Below, piece by piece: positions 53,501 to 64,000 of a stretch of 64,000 bases of DNA. Under the pieces are notes generated by a model. The model was not told the origin of the DNA and did not search any database. It was given only the letters and a program-made list of their open reading frames with translations. The position numbers and the translations under genes are program-made. Numbering within the stretch: position 1 is the stretch's first letter; the number at the start of each line of letters is the position of its first letter. The stretch spans positions 1,922,001-1,986,000 of the forward strand of contig NW_026515543.1 of the NCBI RefSeq assembly GCF_014898815.1, read 5' to 3'. The DNA is from Panonychus citri (lineage: Eukaryota; Arthropoda; Arachnida; Trombidiformes; Tetranychidae).

Positions 53501-56249
53501 TTTTCTTGGTCATATGATGAGCAACCAGTACTTAAGAATATAAATCTCTCAATTAAACGGAATAAATTAGTGGCCATTGTTGGGACAATTGGTAGTGGAA
53601 AATCATCTCTCCTTTCAGCTCTTCTGGGTGATCTTCATAAACAACAAGGGTCGGCAAATGTTTGCGGTCACGTTGCTTTTGTACCTCAATCAGCTTGGAT
53701 TCAAAACGCTACAGTACGTGACAATATCTTATTCGGGGAACCATATTCAAAGACCAAGTATAACAGTGTTGTTGAGGCTTGTGCTTTAGCACCAGATTTT
53801 AAGATTCTAACGGGAGGTGATCTAACTGAGATCGGTGAGAGAGGAATCAATGTATCAGGTGGACAGAAACAACGAATCTCAATCGCTCGAGCTGTTTATG
53901 CAAACTCAGATGTTTACTTTTTGGACGATCCTTTATCAGCCGTCGATTCTCATGTCGCTTCCCATTTATTTGATAAAGTAATTGGACCTAAAGGTGTTCT
54001 AAGGCACAAAACTCGTCTATTGGTCACTCATCGAATCACCTTTTTACCTCAAGTCGATGAAATTATCGTTATGAAAGATGGACAAATTCATGAATCGGGC
54101 ACATATCACGAACTTATGGACAAGAAAGGTGAATTCTCTGATTTCATCATCCAATATTTAGCCGAAGCAAATGATGAAGATCTTAAAGGTGAAGATGCTA
54201 CAATTGTTGAACAAATAAAAGAGGTTGTTGGTCATGACGTGGTCGCTGAGAGACGGTCAACATTCAACAGAATGGACTCAGTTATGTCGATTGGTGCAAT
54301 GAGTAAACTTAAACGAACACAATCATCTATTCGTCGACGAAAGACTTCAATCGACACTGCCCCATCAGCGAGTGAAATTAACCCATTAAGTCAAGAGGGA
54401 CCTTCGTACAAATTGGTGGAAATGGAAGGAACCGAAACGGGCTCAGTCAAATTGAGCGTTTACATTGACTACTTCAGAGCCATTGGACTCTTGGCTGTTT
54501 TCAGTGCCATTGCTTTTTATGTAGGTTCATCTGCGTTTAACTTTGGTACCAATCTTTGGTTAACCGCTTGGTCTGACGACTCGCTAATCCCTGGTGCATC
54601 TAACGACAAATCTCTTCGTAATAAACGACTTGGTATTTACGCTGCTCTTGGTTTTTCGGAATCGGCACTTATTCTTGGAAATTCACTTATTTCTAATCTC
54701 GCATTTCTAACCGGTTCAGCTTGGATTCACGATCAGATGCTTCATCGAGTAGTAAGAGCACCAATGTCCTTCTTTGACACTACACCATTGGGACGAGTCT
54801 TGAATCGTTTTACTAAGGACATCGATACAGCTGATAGTACAATTGGTTTAAATATAGCATTTTTCACAACCCAATTCTTTCGAGCTTGTGTTTCTATCAT
54901 TGGTATTTGTACAGAGTCTTTTTACTTGGTGATTGCTATCGTTATTCTAGGTGTGATTTATATAACAGTTCAGAAGTTTTATATCGCCTCATCACGACAA
55001 TTATGCCGAATTGGATCTATTACTCGGTCACCAATTTACACCCATTTCTCTGAAACCGTTAATGGTTCGACCTCAATTCGTGCCTACAATGCCTCAGATC
55101 GTTTCATTAAAGAATGTTATCGACGATGTGATATTAACAACAGCTCATTTTCCCAAATCTCGCCGCTTCCCGTTGGCTTGCGGTTCGACTTGAATTTCTT
55201 GGTAACTTGATTGTTACACTTGCCGCTGCTTTTGCAGTTTTAACTAGAGATCGATCGAGTCCTGGATCAACTGGTTTATCACTTTCGTACTCGCTTCAAA
55301 TTACTTATATATTGAACATGATGGTTCGAGCTGTTTCAGACATTGAAACAAATATTGTGTGTATCGAAAGGTGTATGGAATACACTAAGATAGGGATCGA
55401 AGTAAGTTTGTAATATTAACCCTAATTAATATTTATTTAAATCGATTTAATCTCATTCCCATCTATTAGGCTGATTGGATTAATCCAAATCATAAACCTC
55501 GACCCGAATGGCCGGATAGTGGACGAATCGTTTTCAAAGATTACAGTACTCGCTATCGACCTGGACTTGACTTAGTTTTGAAACAAATTGGATTCATCAT
55601 AAATCCAAACGAAAAGGTCGGAATTGTTGGACGAACTGGTGCCGGCAAATCTTCATTGACATTGGCTCTTTTCCGCTTAATCGAACCTGCTAATGGTGTT
55701 ATTCAAATCGATAATGAAGATATAACCAAGTTCGGTTTACACGATCTTCGATCTCGACTAACTGTAATTCCACAAGATCCAGTTCTATTTTCCTCATCGT
55801 TCCGTAATAACTTTGATCCATTCGGTAAATACTCGGATGCAGAAATTTGGAAAGCACTTGAACAAGCAAATCTTAAAGAGTTTGTTAGTACCTTAGATCA
55901 AGGTCTAGATTATGAGATTGCCGAAGGAGGTGAAAATCTAAGTGTTGGACAGCGACAATTAGTTTGTTTAACTCGAGCTCTACTCAGGAAAACTAAAGTT
56001 CTGGTTCTTGATGAAGCAACGGCAGCAGTTGATGTAGAAACCGATGAATTAATTCAGCAAACAATTAGACGGGAATTTTCCGATTGTACAATTGTAACAA
56101 TCGCTCATCGACTTAACACTATCATGGATTATGATAAAATCATGGTAATGGATAAAGGAACCATAATTGAATACGATTCCCCAAACAATTTACTAGCAAA
56201 TGATAAGACGGAATTTTATTCAATGGCGAAAGATGCTAAACTTGTTTAA
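50523..56249 (+). pseudogene. ABCC (MRP1-like) transporter, copy 2, ten exons with three single-base frameshifts
   Basis: Same architecture as copy 1. Exons: 50523-50558, 50757-50927, 51025-51150, 51596-51733, 51800-51937, 51998-52548, 52665-53123, 53185-53330, 53387-55401 and 55470-56249. Both NBDs are complete, with Walker A, signature and Walker B motifs. It reads correctly where copy 1 is broken in exon 6 (GFWPWMAAC) and exon 9 (LAAAFAVLTRD). It has its own one-base losses in exon 6 (about 52465-52470), exon 8 (about 53199-53202) and exon 9 (about 55145-55155). As assembled, neither copy encodes an intact transporter. Amino-acid differences concentrate in the second membrane domain. Confidence 0.85.
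52590..52635 (+). repeat. MITE-end remnant in ABCC copy 2 intron 6
   Basis: CATCGGCGAAAATAGCCCTGTA resembles the right end of the MITE at 44684-45062 (CATCGGTAAAAATAGC...CCCTGTA) and is absent from intron 6 of copy 1. It is probably an internally deleted insertion after the duplication. Confidence 0.5.
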
Positions 56250-56647
56250 ATATCACCATAAATATTAACAATTAATTAGATACCATTAATTGAGTGGTAA
56301 CAATACGATCTTTAGAAAATGATGAAATGATTAAGATAATCAGCAAATTGATTGTAACGATTTAAGTCTACGAAAAGCTACCAGTCGAAGTTGGAAATTT
56401 GCATGATAAACTCGTATCAGAACTCGGATCGAGATCACTTTTAACCGATTTCAAGTATTTACTTTTTTGTTTAGATCCAAACGATTGTTCATTTCTTTAT
56501 ATGAATTTTAACAATTAATAAAATCTTATTGGAAAATATAAAAATCAAGTTAGCTGGACACGATTGATAATTGATGATTGTACCACCAAAATTGTGAACC
56601 CAATCAAATATCCTATGATTAAAATTGTGAAAGAAATGAATAAATAA
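56250..56647. other. 3' flank between ABCC copy 2 and receptor gene
   Basis: Shared with the flank of ABCC copy 1; no coding sequence. Confidence 0.5.
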
Positions 56648-57789
56648 TTAAACGATATTCGAGCTGTTGATTGATGTTTTTCCACTTTGAAATTCATACA
56701 CGACTGTAGACCAACGTTGATATTTATTTTCTACTTTGATTAAATCCTCATTTCTTATAAGTTGGTGCTCGAAACTAGAGTAGATCCTTCTGGTAATGAT
56801 CTGATTAACCTCCGGGGAATTGTATCGATTGATCAAATAGATTTGAATTGTTCTTGAAATTGGACTATCTGATTTACCTAATGGATTCCGTTTCTCATCC
56901 TCCTGATTGGTACTACAACCGATATGTTTGATAGCTTCATAGATAATCTCATTGATAATGGATACATATTTATCTTTTGAATTTAGGTTATAAAAATCGG
57001 CCGCTGATCGATATTGAATAATATCAGTTGTTTTCCAGGTTTTCCGGTCAATAATTCATTTTGATTATGTGAACCACACATAGACACGGACGCGGTGATC
57101 GGATTGTAGTCATTTTCAATAATATCTTCATAAGAATTCAATGTTAGATAATCACTCGTTGATACTAGGCCAGTTTGTAATGAGCTCGATAATAATATTC
57201 CAGTCAAGAAAAATGTCATCAAGAGTAAAGTTATCAGAAATTTACCTTTGTAAGGTGACAGGTTCTTCTGATTTTGACCGAGAATCGATTCAAATTGTTC
57301 CCATAATATGTGAGACAATTTCTCATGTAGCGAATTCAGTTTGAAAAAAATGATTAGAACCAATGTTTTCATACTGAAAAGCGCCAAGAATATGGCCCAA
57401 AAGTACCAATCGAACGAATAAATGAAATCGAAAAAGGTTGAATATTCCTCATTAAGTTGCAAATTTTTCTTATAAACAAGAAAACAATTGGACTCACAAG
57501 CCATTGATGCGACGGTCAAATTTGTCCCAAGGCTTTTGAGTGGATGAACAAGTACCGGTCTGATATAATCACCTCGTCCCGTTTGTAGATCACGTAAACC
57601 ACCAGAACACAGACCATTATCTGAACATTTAGCACCAGAGTTAGTAGAAAGTATCGTTAAATTAAGATTATCAAGTATGGACAATACTCTGAACCGAGTA
57701 TAAGAAGCACCAATACCACTTATCGTTGTTGGACTCGTAACGTAAACTAGTCCTGTCACATTGTGAATTAAAACTCGAACCGAGGCCAT
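56648..57789 (-). pseudogene. Ionotropic receptor-like gene 1, frameshifted and lacking the last membrane helix
   Basis: From the ATG at 57789: a ligand-binding S1-like region (VRVLIHNVTGLVYVT, FRVLSILDNLNLT), first membrane helix (FDWYFWAIFLALFSMKTLVL), pore-loop segment (ILWEQFESILGQN), then helix LITLLLMTFFLTGILLSSSL. A frameshift at about 57021-57050 ends this frame. The S2-like part continues in another frame (QYRSAADFYNL, IKHIGCSTNQEDEKRNPLG) to a stop at 56648. The final M4 helix present in the neighbour is missing. The end coincides with the edge of the ABCC duplication. The family comprises glutamate-receptor-like chemosensory ion channels; the Cys-rich S1 insert is shared with the neighbour. 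Confidence 0.7.
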
Positions 57790-58948
57790 TTCGTATTAAT
57801 AATACTGTTTGTCAACTTATTGGAAATTTATTCCATAATCTTGTCCATCATTACAAACCAGTGTGTTTGATGCAATTGAAGTACATCAATAATTAAGTTT
57901 ACGAATCAATATTTAGCTTGATGATTTATTTTAATGAAAAAAACTTTATTAATCGAAAGTAACTAAAGTATTAATAATTGTACAAAAATAATTCAGTAAA
58001 AGGCATTAGAATCCATAATACATGTAAGTATACTTCGTCTTTGAATAAGAAAATCAACTATCCAAGTCAACCTCGATTCTGTCCGTCGGATTAGTAAGAA
58101 TCCGATCAAACATCTCGAGAGTTATGAACGGACTAATCGATGGTTTGACGAAAGTTGGGTCACAGATTCTATTTTAGATCGAAACAATATTGTGGTGGAT
58201 CTCGATTATCAAGATATGTAACGTATTGGGAATAAAAATGAGAACGATTTCAGCAAGTGATTTCTCGGGAACTAATTATCGGATTAACTTCGGATTTGTA
58301 ATAAAAATGTTCATCACAATCCTTTGCATAAAAGGGAGAAAAATGATTATGAATAATTAACACGGGCTAAAGGAATCGAAGTTTAAACGGATTAATGTTT
58401 TTATATTCTGTGCGAATAATTTTATTCCCCATACGATATCTACGATTTTGACCAGAGTTTCATTTGTGATAAGTTTCTTTTCAAAACTCAGAACTGTCAT
58501 CGCCCTTGATTAAGTTTTATTATTCCAATATTTTTGTCAGCCTTTGGGTAATAAAGTTTATTCATAGCACAAGAGAGGGTCAAGAAATGCACTGGGCCAT
58601 TTCATTATATGCTTTGGTTACAAACTTATTACTATTGTCGATGATACAAACATTATTTTTTAGTTGAACCATAATTTGGACAAATTTCACTGATAAAATA
58701 CAAATACAGAATAATGAATAATTGAGAATTTGTCAATTTAACAGTCATTAGAAATGTATCGTTTTGTGTTGAGCTTATTCTGATGTCTTCAGCGACAAAT
58801 GTATTGTGCAACCAAAATAGTGATAAGTTATTGTCATTCTTGGCTTTTACCTAAATAAAAGATAGCATTGGAATATCAACTTTAATCTTAACTATTAGTT
58901 TACAAATTGTTCAATCACAATCTACTCTAGTCAAATTTTGTTCATTAA
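57790..58948. other. Non-coding between receptor genes
   Basis: No coding sequence recognised; possibly a promoter of gene 1 and the 3' flank of gene 2. Confidence 0.5.
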
Positions 58949-60252
58949 TTAAAATACGATCTGGCGTAGAAACAGAAAAAACCTTGATAATCGTGCAGAA
59001 TTTTCATTCCTAGGTTGGTATTTAATGAATAGAGAGAAAAATCCGAGTAAATATCCCAATGCTAGAATAGCGAAAGGTATTAAAAGATACGATAATGTTA
59101 TCGGAGAGACTGATTCCTGATTTTCCACTTTTGCATCGATACATGATAGACGAGCTTCTGTGTTCCCGAAGTATTTGTTCACGATTTTGACCATATCGCT
59201 ATTTCTGATAAAGTTATTTTCGTATGCAGTATATGCTCTTCTAATGATTATACGATTGATCACTGGTAAAGAGTTTCGGTTAATCATGTACATTGCGATT
59301 GAATTGTAGAGCAAATGATCTGATCGGCTGAATGGATTTCGATTCTCGTCCTCTTCATTTACTGAACAACCGCTATGTTTTACTGATTCGAAGGTGATTA
59401 TGTCCGCAATGGTCACTGTCTTTTCTTGCTTGCAGAATTGATAGAAATGAGTAGCCGATTTGTACTTAATGACCTCAGTCTGTGACGAGATTTGTTGAGC
59501 AATCGGAGAGAGATTATTTCTTAGCATTGGTATACAACTAGTGACAGTTGATATTATCGGTTTGTAATTATATCTGATAACGTCTGAAAGTGTATCTAAT
59601 TTAATATAATCGACATTTGATATTAGGCCAGTTTGTAATGAGCACGATAATATGATCCCAATGATTAGAATTGAAAACATGAACCAGATGAGAAATGATC
59701 TCTTGGTCAAGTCTGATATTGTATTGTAATTTTGACCGACAATCGATTCAAATTGGCTCCACAAAATGCTAGTTAATTTAATCGACGGTGAATTTAACTT
59801 GATTATGGAACATAAAATAATCGAAATCAGGCCAAACAGAGTAAAAAATATTATCCAAAAGTACCAATCAAAAGAGTAGATGAAATCGAAAAAGTTGAAT
59901 AATCTACATTCAGTTTCAATATTTTCTTATAAGCAAGAAAACACTCATACTCCCAGGCCACTGCGACTGTGGTCAAATTGGTACCAATGTTGTTTAATAC
60001 ATTCAAAGGTCGTGGCCTAGCGTAATCACCTTTACCCGTTTGTAAATCGTGTAGGTCTCCAGAACATAGTCCATCGTCTGTACATTCAGTCGTATGGATC
60101 GTGGGGACAAATGTAATGTTCAAATTGTCGAGTATGGATAATACTCTGAACTTTGTGTACGGAGCACCGATGCCGGTCAAAGTTGTCGGCCCTGTAACGT
60201 AAACTAGTCCCGTTGAATTAGGCATTAGAACTCGAATCGTAGTCATCGTCAA
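58949..60252 (-). pseudogene. Ionotropic receptor-like gene 2, one frameshift, otherwise complete
   Basis: S1-like region from the ATG at 60252 (IRVLMPNSTGLVYVTGP, KFRVLSILDNLNITF). A one-base loss in an A run (about 59888-59893, T run on the coding strand) shifts the frame just before M1. After it, DWYFWIIFFTLFGLISIILC (M1), ILWSQFESIVGQN (pore), LIIGIILSCSLQTGL (M3), the S2 region with SVKHSGCSVNEEDENRNPF, and M4 (LSYLLIPFAILALGYLLGFF) follow to the stop at 58949. No amino-terminal domain or signal peptide is seen, so an upstream exon may be missing. It aligns along its length with gene 1 and is a tandem duplicate. The lesion is the kind that consensus errors produce. Confidence 0.72.
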
Positions 60253-61220
60253 CCAGTCACTAAATCAAAATAATCTGATCAATTTTTACAGAATTTTCTT
60301 GAAAAATGTTATCAGTTCAATTCGATAATGTTTCTTCAATTGGAAAAGCTTAAAATGTTAATTGTATCGACTAATTTATTAATCAGATGTTAAAGACTGT
60401 CAGTAAATAAAATAATTAGAACTAAATTTCACGTTAATAATTAAGCTCGTTGGACAAGTTCGAGGTGATCGATATTGTATCAAAAAAGTCATTGATTTTT
60501 TCATTGATCTATTAATAAACTTTGATCAACCTAAAAGGTTAATCAAATAGTAATAATTTGAATTGAATTAAATTCCATTGATTTATTGATGAACAGTTAA
60601 GCTGATTGAATTAGAGAAATAATCAATTAGTAGTAGTAAATAATCAAGGGAGATAATGATAATAGACCTGAATAATTGCTCAGAAATTTAATTTAATTCA
60701 TTAAAATTATCAACGATTAATAAAACATCCAATTAGTTTGTCAATTGATTCTTGACATTGGAAAAAAGTTTTTTGCTTCTGTTCAGTATTTTTAAGTTTC
60801 TTTGCTGATCTTTGTACAAATACAGAGTTGATGGAAATGATGAGTTTGATGATGATAAAGATGATGATAACTTTTCTCCAGGAATAATAATAATAATAGA
60901 TTTGTATTCCTCTTTTTTTCCCCCATGTACCAAGGAGACATCATGTGGAAATTGTATTAGTTGATGAATAATTTATAGATCATGTTCAATTCTTTGATCT
61001 CAGATGAGTTTTACACAAGGTTCGAGTAAAAATAAACCAGAATTGAAAAAGTGAATAAGAACAAAAAAAAGATATATAACTAAAGATGACAAAAGGATGA
61101 GGATAAAGATCAATGTGATGATGATATTTTCACGCTTCTTTTGTTTCAACTTCAATATGAGATCAGGATTTATATGTTTATCAGGATAATGATAATCTTT
61201 TGTTTACCCAGAGGGGAAAA

Positions 61221-61253
<33 letters not shown>

Positions 61254-61853
61254 ATATTAAGTAGCATTGGTTGAATCAAATGCTAATATATATCGAGATT
61301 TAGTATATATTAATATTTTTCAATCAACTGGGACGATGGTAATAGTATTTATATCAAAATGAACTTTTCTGTCCATTGTTCAGGCTCGTGGATTTTACGT
61401 TAATTAACAGGTAACCATGATAATTAAGTTTCTCCTTACATTCAAATAGAAACATTTAATAGACTAAATAAATAGACATGTAAATGTAATTACATGATAA
61501 TCGATGATGATGTTTATCTGGTTGGATATTTGTTACTCTGGGATTATGTTGTTGTTGTTGTTGTTGTAATTGATGATGATGATGATGATGATATTGTAAT
61601 GATGATAAAATATGTTCCAAGGCAGTTTAAGTATCATTTAACTCTTTCTTTATCTCTTTCGCTTCTGTTGACAGGTAAACACTTAGACAAAAACACAGGT
61701 AAATCGGTTGTACTTTTTGTTTCTGGATTCAACGAAAATCGTAACAGTAACAATTGAATTTGAAATAACCTTAATAGAAGGGAAAATATATTTATAAAGA
61801 TTATAATCTGTGGAATTATGATATTTTCAATATATATGGAATTGAATTTAATC
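60253..61853. other. Non-coding with GA and GAT repeats
   Basis: No gene is supported. A long GA run lies at about 61222-61250 and a GAT run at about 61574-61593. Short ORFs here are low-complexity. Confidence 0.5.
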
Positions 61854-62838
61854 TCAAAATTTCATGAATCCACCACCAAATTTAGTTGCAATGTTACCAC
61901 CAAGATTACCAGTTAATCTTGAGATACCTCCAATTTTACCCATGACATTTTGTGTAGCATTCTGAATACGACTAACATATGAACCATCAGGATCGGAGTC
62001 ACCACGGGACATTGTTGATACCCTACGAGTTGCTGTTGGTTGACTACCATTTGCCATATCACTGGAAAGGAAGAGAAAAAATCAAATTAGTACAACAATT
62101 AACTTAATCATCTCAATATCCGTATTCCAAGTAAAACCGGATGACACAAACAGAATCAAATCACAATCAATATACTAATTGCTCACTTTTCATCATCTTC
62201 TCGAAGACTTTCATTATTAACCGAAGCCGCTGCTTCCTCCATTTGGATACGAGCGATAACAGTTTGATAATTTTTCGAGTTAACCTTATCCTCCTCGAAT
62301 CCTTGAAGTTCAAAATCGGAATAAATCCTCTGATGATAAAAATAATCCAAAAGAGAAAACAAATTAATTATAAAGTTTATCAAATCCGCAATCAGATTAA
62401 CAGGAAACTAATAACAACTACAACATTATCCAAATGATGCAACATTTAGGAGTTTAAAATGGATTCAAATTAACTTTTCATTAACATAGACAGAAGGATA
62501 AATTGTTATTAATTAATTATTAGATTGAAATACCTTGACGATATTGGACAATGCTGATAGTTGAACTGAATGTAATCCATGATCAATCCGCTCAGAAAGC
62601 CAAGAGCAAATCATATTCATTTGATTGGTGTACCATTGCTGCAAATGAATGAAGAATTAACAAGAGAATTAAATTGATAATTAATTGATAATTAGGTGAA
62701 CAATTTAATTACCTCGAGAACATGAAGAACCCATAATTCATCAGCAACTTTTTGACGTAATTGCTCAAGATTAACACGAACAAAATTAACATAGGATTTA
62801 CCAATCTCTTTACCACTACTCGAGACTCCTTGTTTATA
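61854..62838 (-). CDS. Cadps: Calcium-dependent secretion activator (CAPS/CADPS), last four exons
   Basis: CAPS primes dense-core vesicle exocytosis through PIP2 and SNARE binding. Exons: 62838-62713, 62638-62534, 62329-62187 and 62061-61854, with GT-AG borders and consistent phases. Residues include VNLEQLRQKVADELWVLHVL, QWYTNQMNMICSWLSERIDH, IYSDFELQGFEEDKVNSKNY and MEEAAASVNNESL. These fit the conserved CADPS C-terminal region (xDExWxLHxLxQWYxxQ, ICxWLxER, YSDFxLQG, EEAxASV). The last exon adds an arthropod-type tail ending in GGGFMKF. The rest of the gene lies to the right, beyond an intron of more than 1.1 kb. Family assignment is by recognised motifs. Confidence 0.78.
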
Positions 62839-64000
62839 CTGTAAACATTAACAAGGAAAAAGATGATATTAATTAGGACTAATTAATCAAATCAAGATTT
62901 GTAATCAGTTGGTTGAAGGAGAAAAAGATGAATGAATAAAAAAAAAGACCGATAATTGTAAAGAAAAATTTGTAAACAATGAACATGACATTTAATTAAT
63001 CATTTTGAGCTAATTTAAGGTTTACAATTAGATTAATAACTGATTAGAATGGTAATTTTTGTTAATTACTTTCTCTTTGTTGATTGTTAAAAGGATAAAT
63101 TATAATTTGAATCATGTTGAATTATATTAATGAAAAACTTATTAATATTTACATTTTCTGTTATAAAATTAATTCAATTAATCAACAATTAAGATCAATG
63201 TTAATATCAACAGTAAAGTAATGGTTGAAATTAACGTAATCAAAAAGTAACAATATGTATTGAGATTATTGTATATAATTAAATTAACAGTTAATCTCAA
63301 GAATAATCAATGTTACACTTTAATCAAGAATGGTGATGATGATAATCCTTGATAATTTATTATTATCTCAGAAACTCAGAATCATAATTATCTTCAATCT
63401 GATATTATTGTTCAGGGAATCTCAAGTTTATCCTGGAAAACTAATAAACATTCAACATTATGGAGATGATTGTAATTATTATTAAAATTGATTGATATTT
63501 CCATGTATTTACATGATGGAAATGAATTTGGAAGCTGAAAATCAGAATTGATATAAATAAACATTCATAAATATTTAACATTACATATCATGATTATTTC
63601 CATGATATTTTCACTTGGATGTTTACTTAGAGAGAGAGAGAGAGAGAGAAAATTTATAATTTAAAGTTGAAATAAACTAAATTTCATGATAATCAAGATA
63701 AACTAACCATAACAATAATATTCAGTTCCTAGATTGAATTAAGATTTAAAATGTATTATTATTAAATTGAAGGTAACAGAATTTACTACACCTTAAGGTG
63801 AAATTATAGTCATTCAGATTCAGAATACATGAATTCACATCAACTCATTTGCGTTACAAAATCTGAGAAGAAGAAGAAAAAAATATAAATATATTCAAAG
63901 GGGTATTTGCACTGTACTTATTACAGATTAAGGGCTAAAGATGATGAAGATGAGGATGAGAAAATGTATATTATTTTCATTTGGAATCTTTTTCTTGAAT
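62839..64000 (-). other. Intron of the CADPS gene
   Basis: Begins with the acceptor TTTACAG at 62839 (minus strand). No further exon is recognised before the window end. A GA run lies near 63628-63648. Confidence 0.55.

Larger units (their letters stand above)
50065..56670 (+). repeat. Segmental duplication, copy 2 (ABCC unit)
   Basis: Direct copy of about 28985-35405. Introns 3 and 6 have insertions (about 51255-51510 and about 52590-52635) not present in copy 1. The right edge runs into the 3' end of the first ionotropic-receptor-like gene. Confidence 0.9.

Noticed and set aside
1..64000. tRNA or rRNA genes
   Set aside because: No cloverleaf-like or rRNA-like sequence was recognised by eye on either strand; a dedicated scan was not possible.

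Overview
The window is AT-rich animal nuclear DNA. Genes have short introns with GTAAGT-type donors. The gene set is an AP-2 alpha-adaptin, the C-terminal exons of a CAPS/CADPS secretion activator, a BTB (Kelch-like) protein, a TOM5-like micro-protein, a gustatory receptor, two tandem ionotropic-receptor-like genes and a duplicated MRP-type ABCC transporter. Together with the abundant simple repeats this suggests an arthropod, most likely a mite or other chelicerate. The species is inferred, not proven.

Layout. 1-16.1 kb: a BTB-domain exon (minus) and, about 12.8 kb upstream of it, a Ser-rich first exon with matching splice phase. Between them, on the same strand, lie an unusual 7.7-kb non-LTR retrotransposon and a single-exon gustatory receptor. 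17.8-23.8 kb: a second non-LTR retrotransposon (plus) with Gag, endonuclease and reverse-transcriptase ORFs; an intact antisense RING/TRAF-like plus ubiquitin-like gene sits between Gag and endonuclease. 23.9-28.1 kb: TOM5-like micro-gene (plus) and the complete five-exon AP-2 alpha gene (minus). 29.0-35.4 kb: ten-exon ABCC gene, copy 1. 35.7-50 kb: a transposon graveyard with a Tc1 element, a Tigger/pogo remnant joined to a RING pseudogene, a pol-less LTR element with an internal minisatellite, gag relics, two TIR MITEs and further RING pseudogene pieces. 50.1-56.7 kb: ABCC copy 2. 56.6-60.3 kb: two ionotropic-receptor-like genes (minus), both frameshifted, the first lacking its last membrane helix. 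61.8-62.8 kb: last four exons of CADPS (minus), continuing beyond the window.

The most unusual object is the first retrotransposon. It carries eight co-oriented, closely spaced or overlapping ORFs. Three are full-length but strongly diverged Gag paralogues with zinc knuckles, one is a Gag N-terminal-only ORF, three are small ORFs overlapping like an operon, and the last is an APE-endonuclease/reverse-transcriptase ORF that starts one base after the preceding stop. All are open despite the high AT content, which suggests selection on a multi-Gag, polycistron-like element.

A second theme is recent duplication followed by single-base breakage. Each ABCC copy has its own one-base frameshifts at different places, and the two receptor genes show the same kind of lesion. 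Many lie beside T or A runs, so assembly error and true pseudogenisation both remain open.
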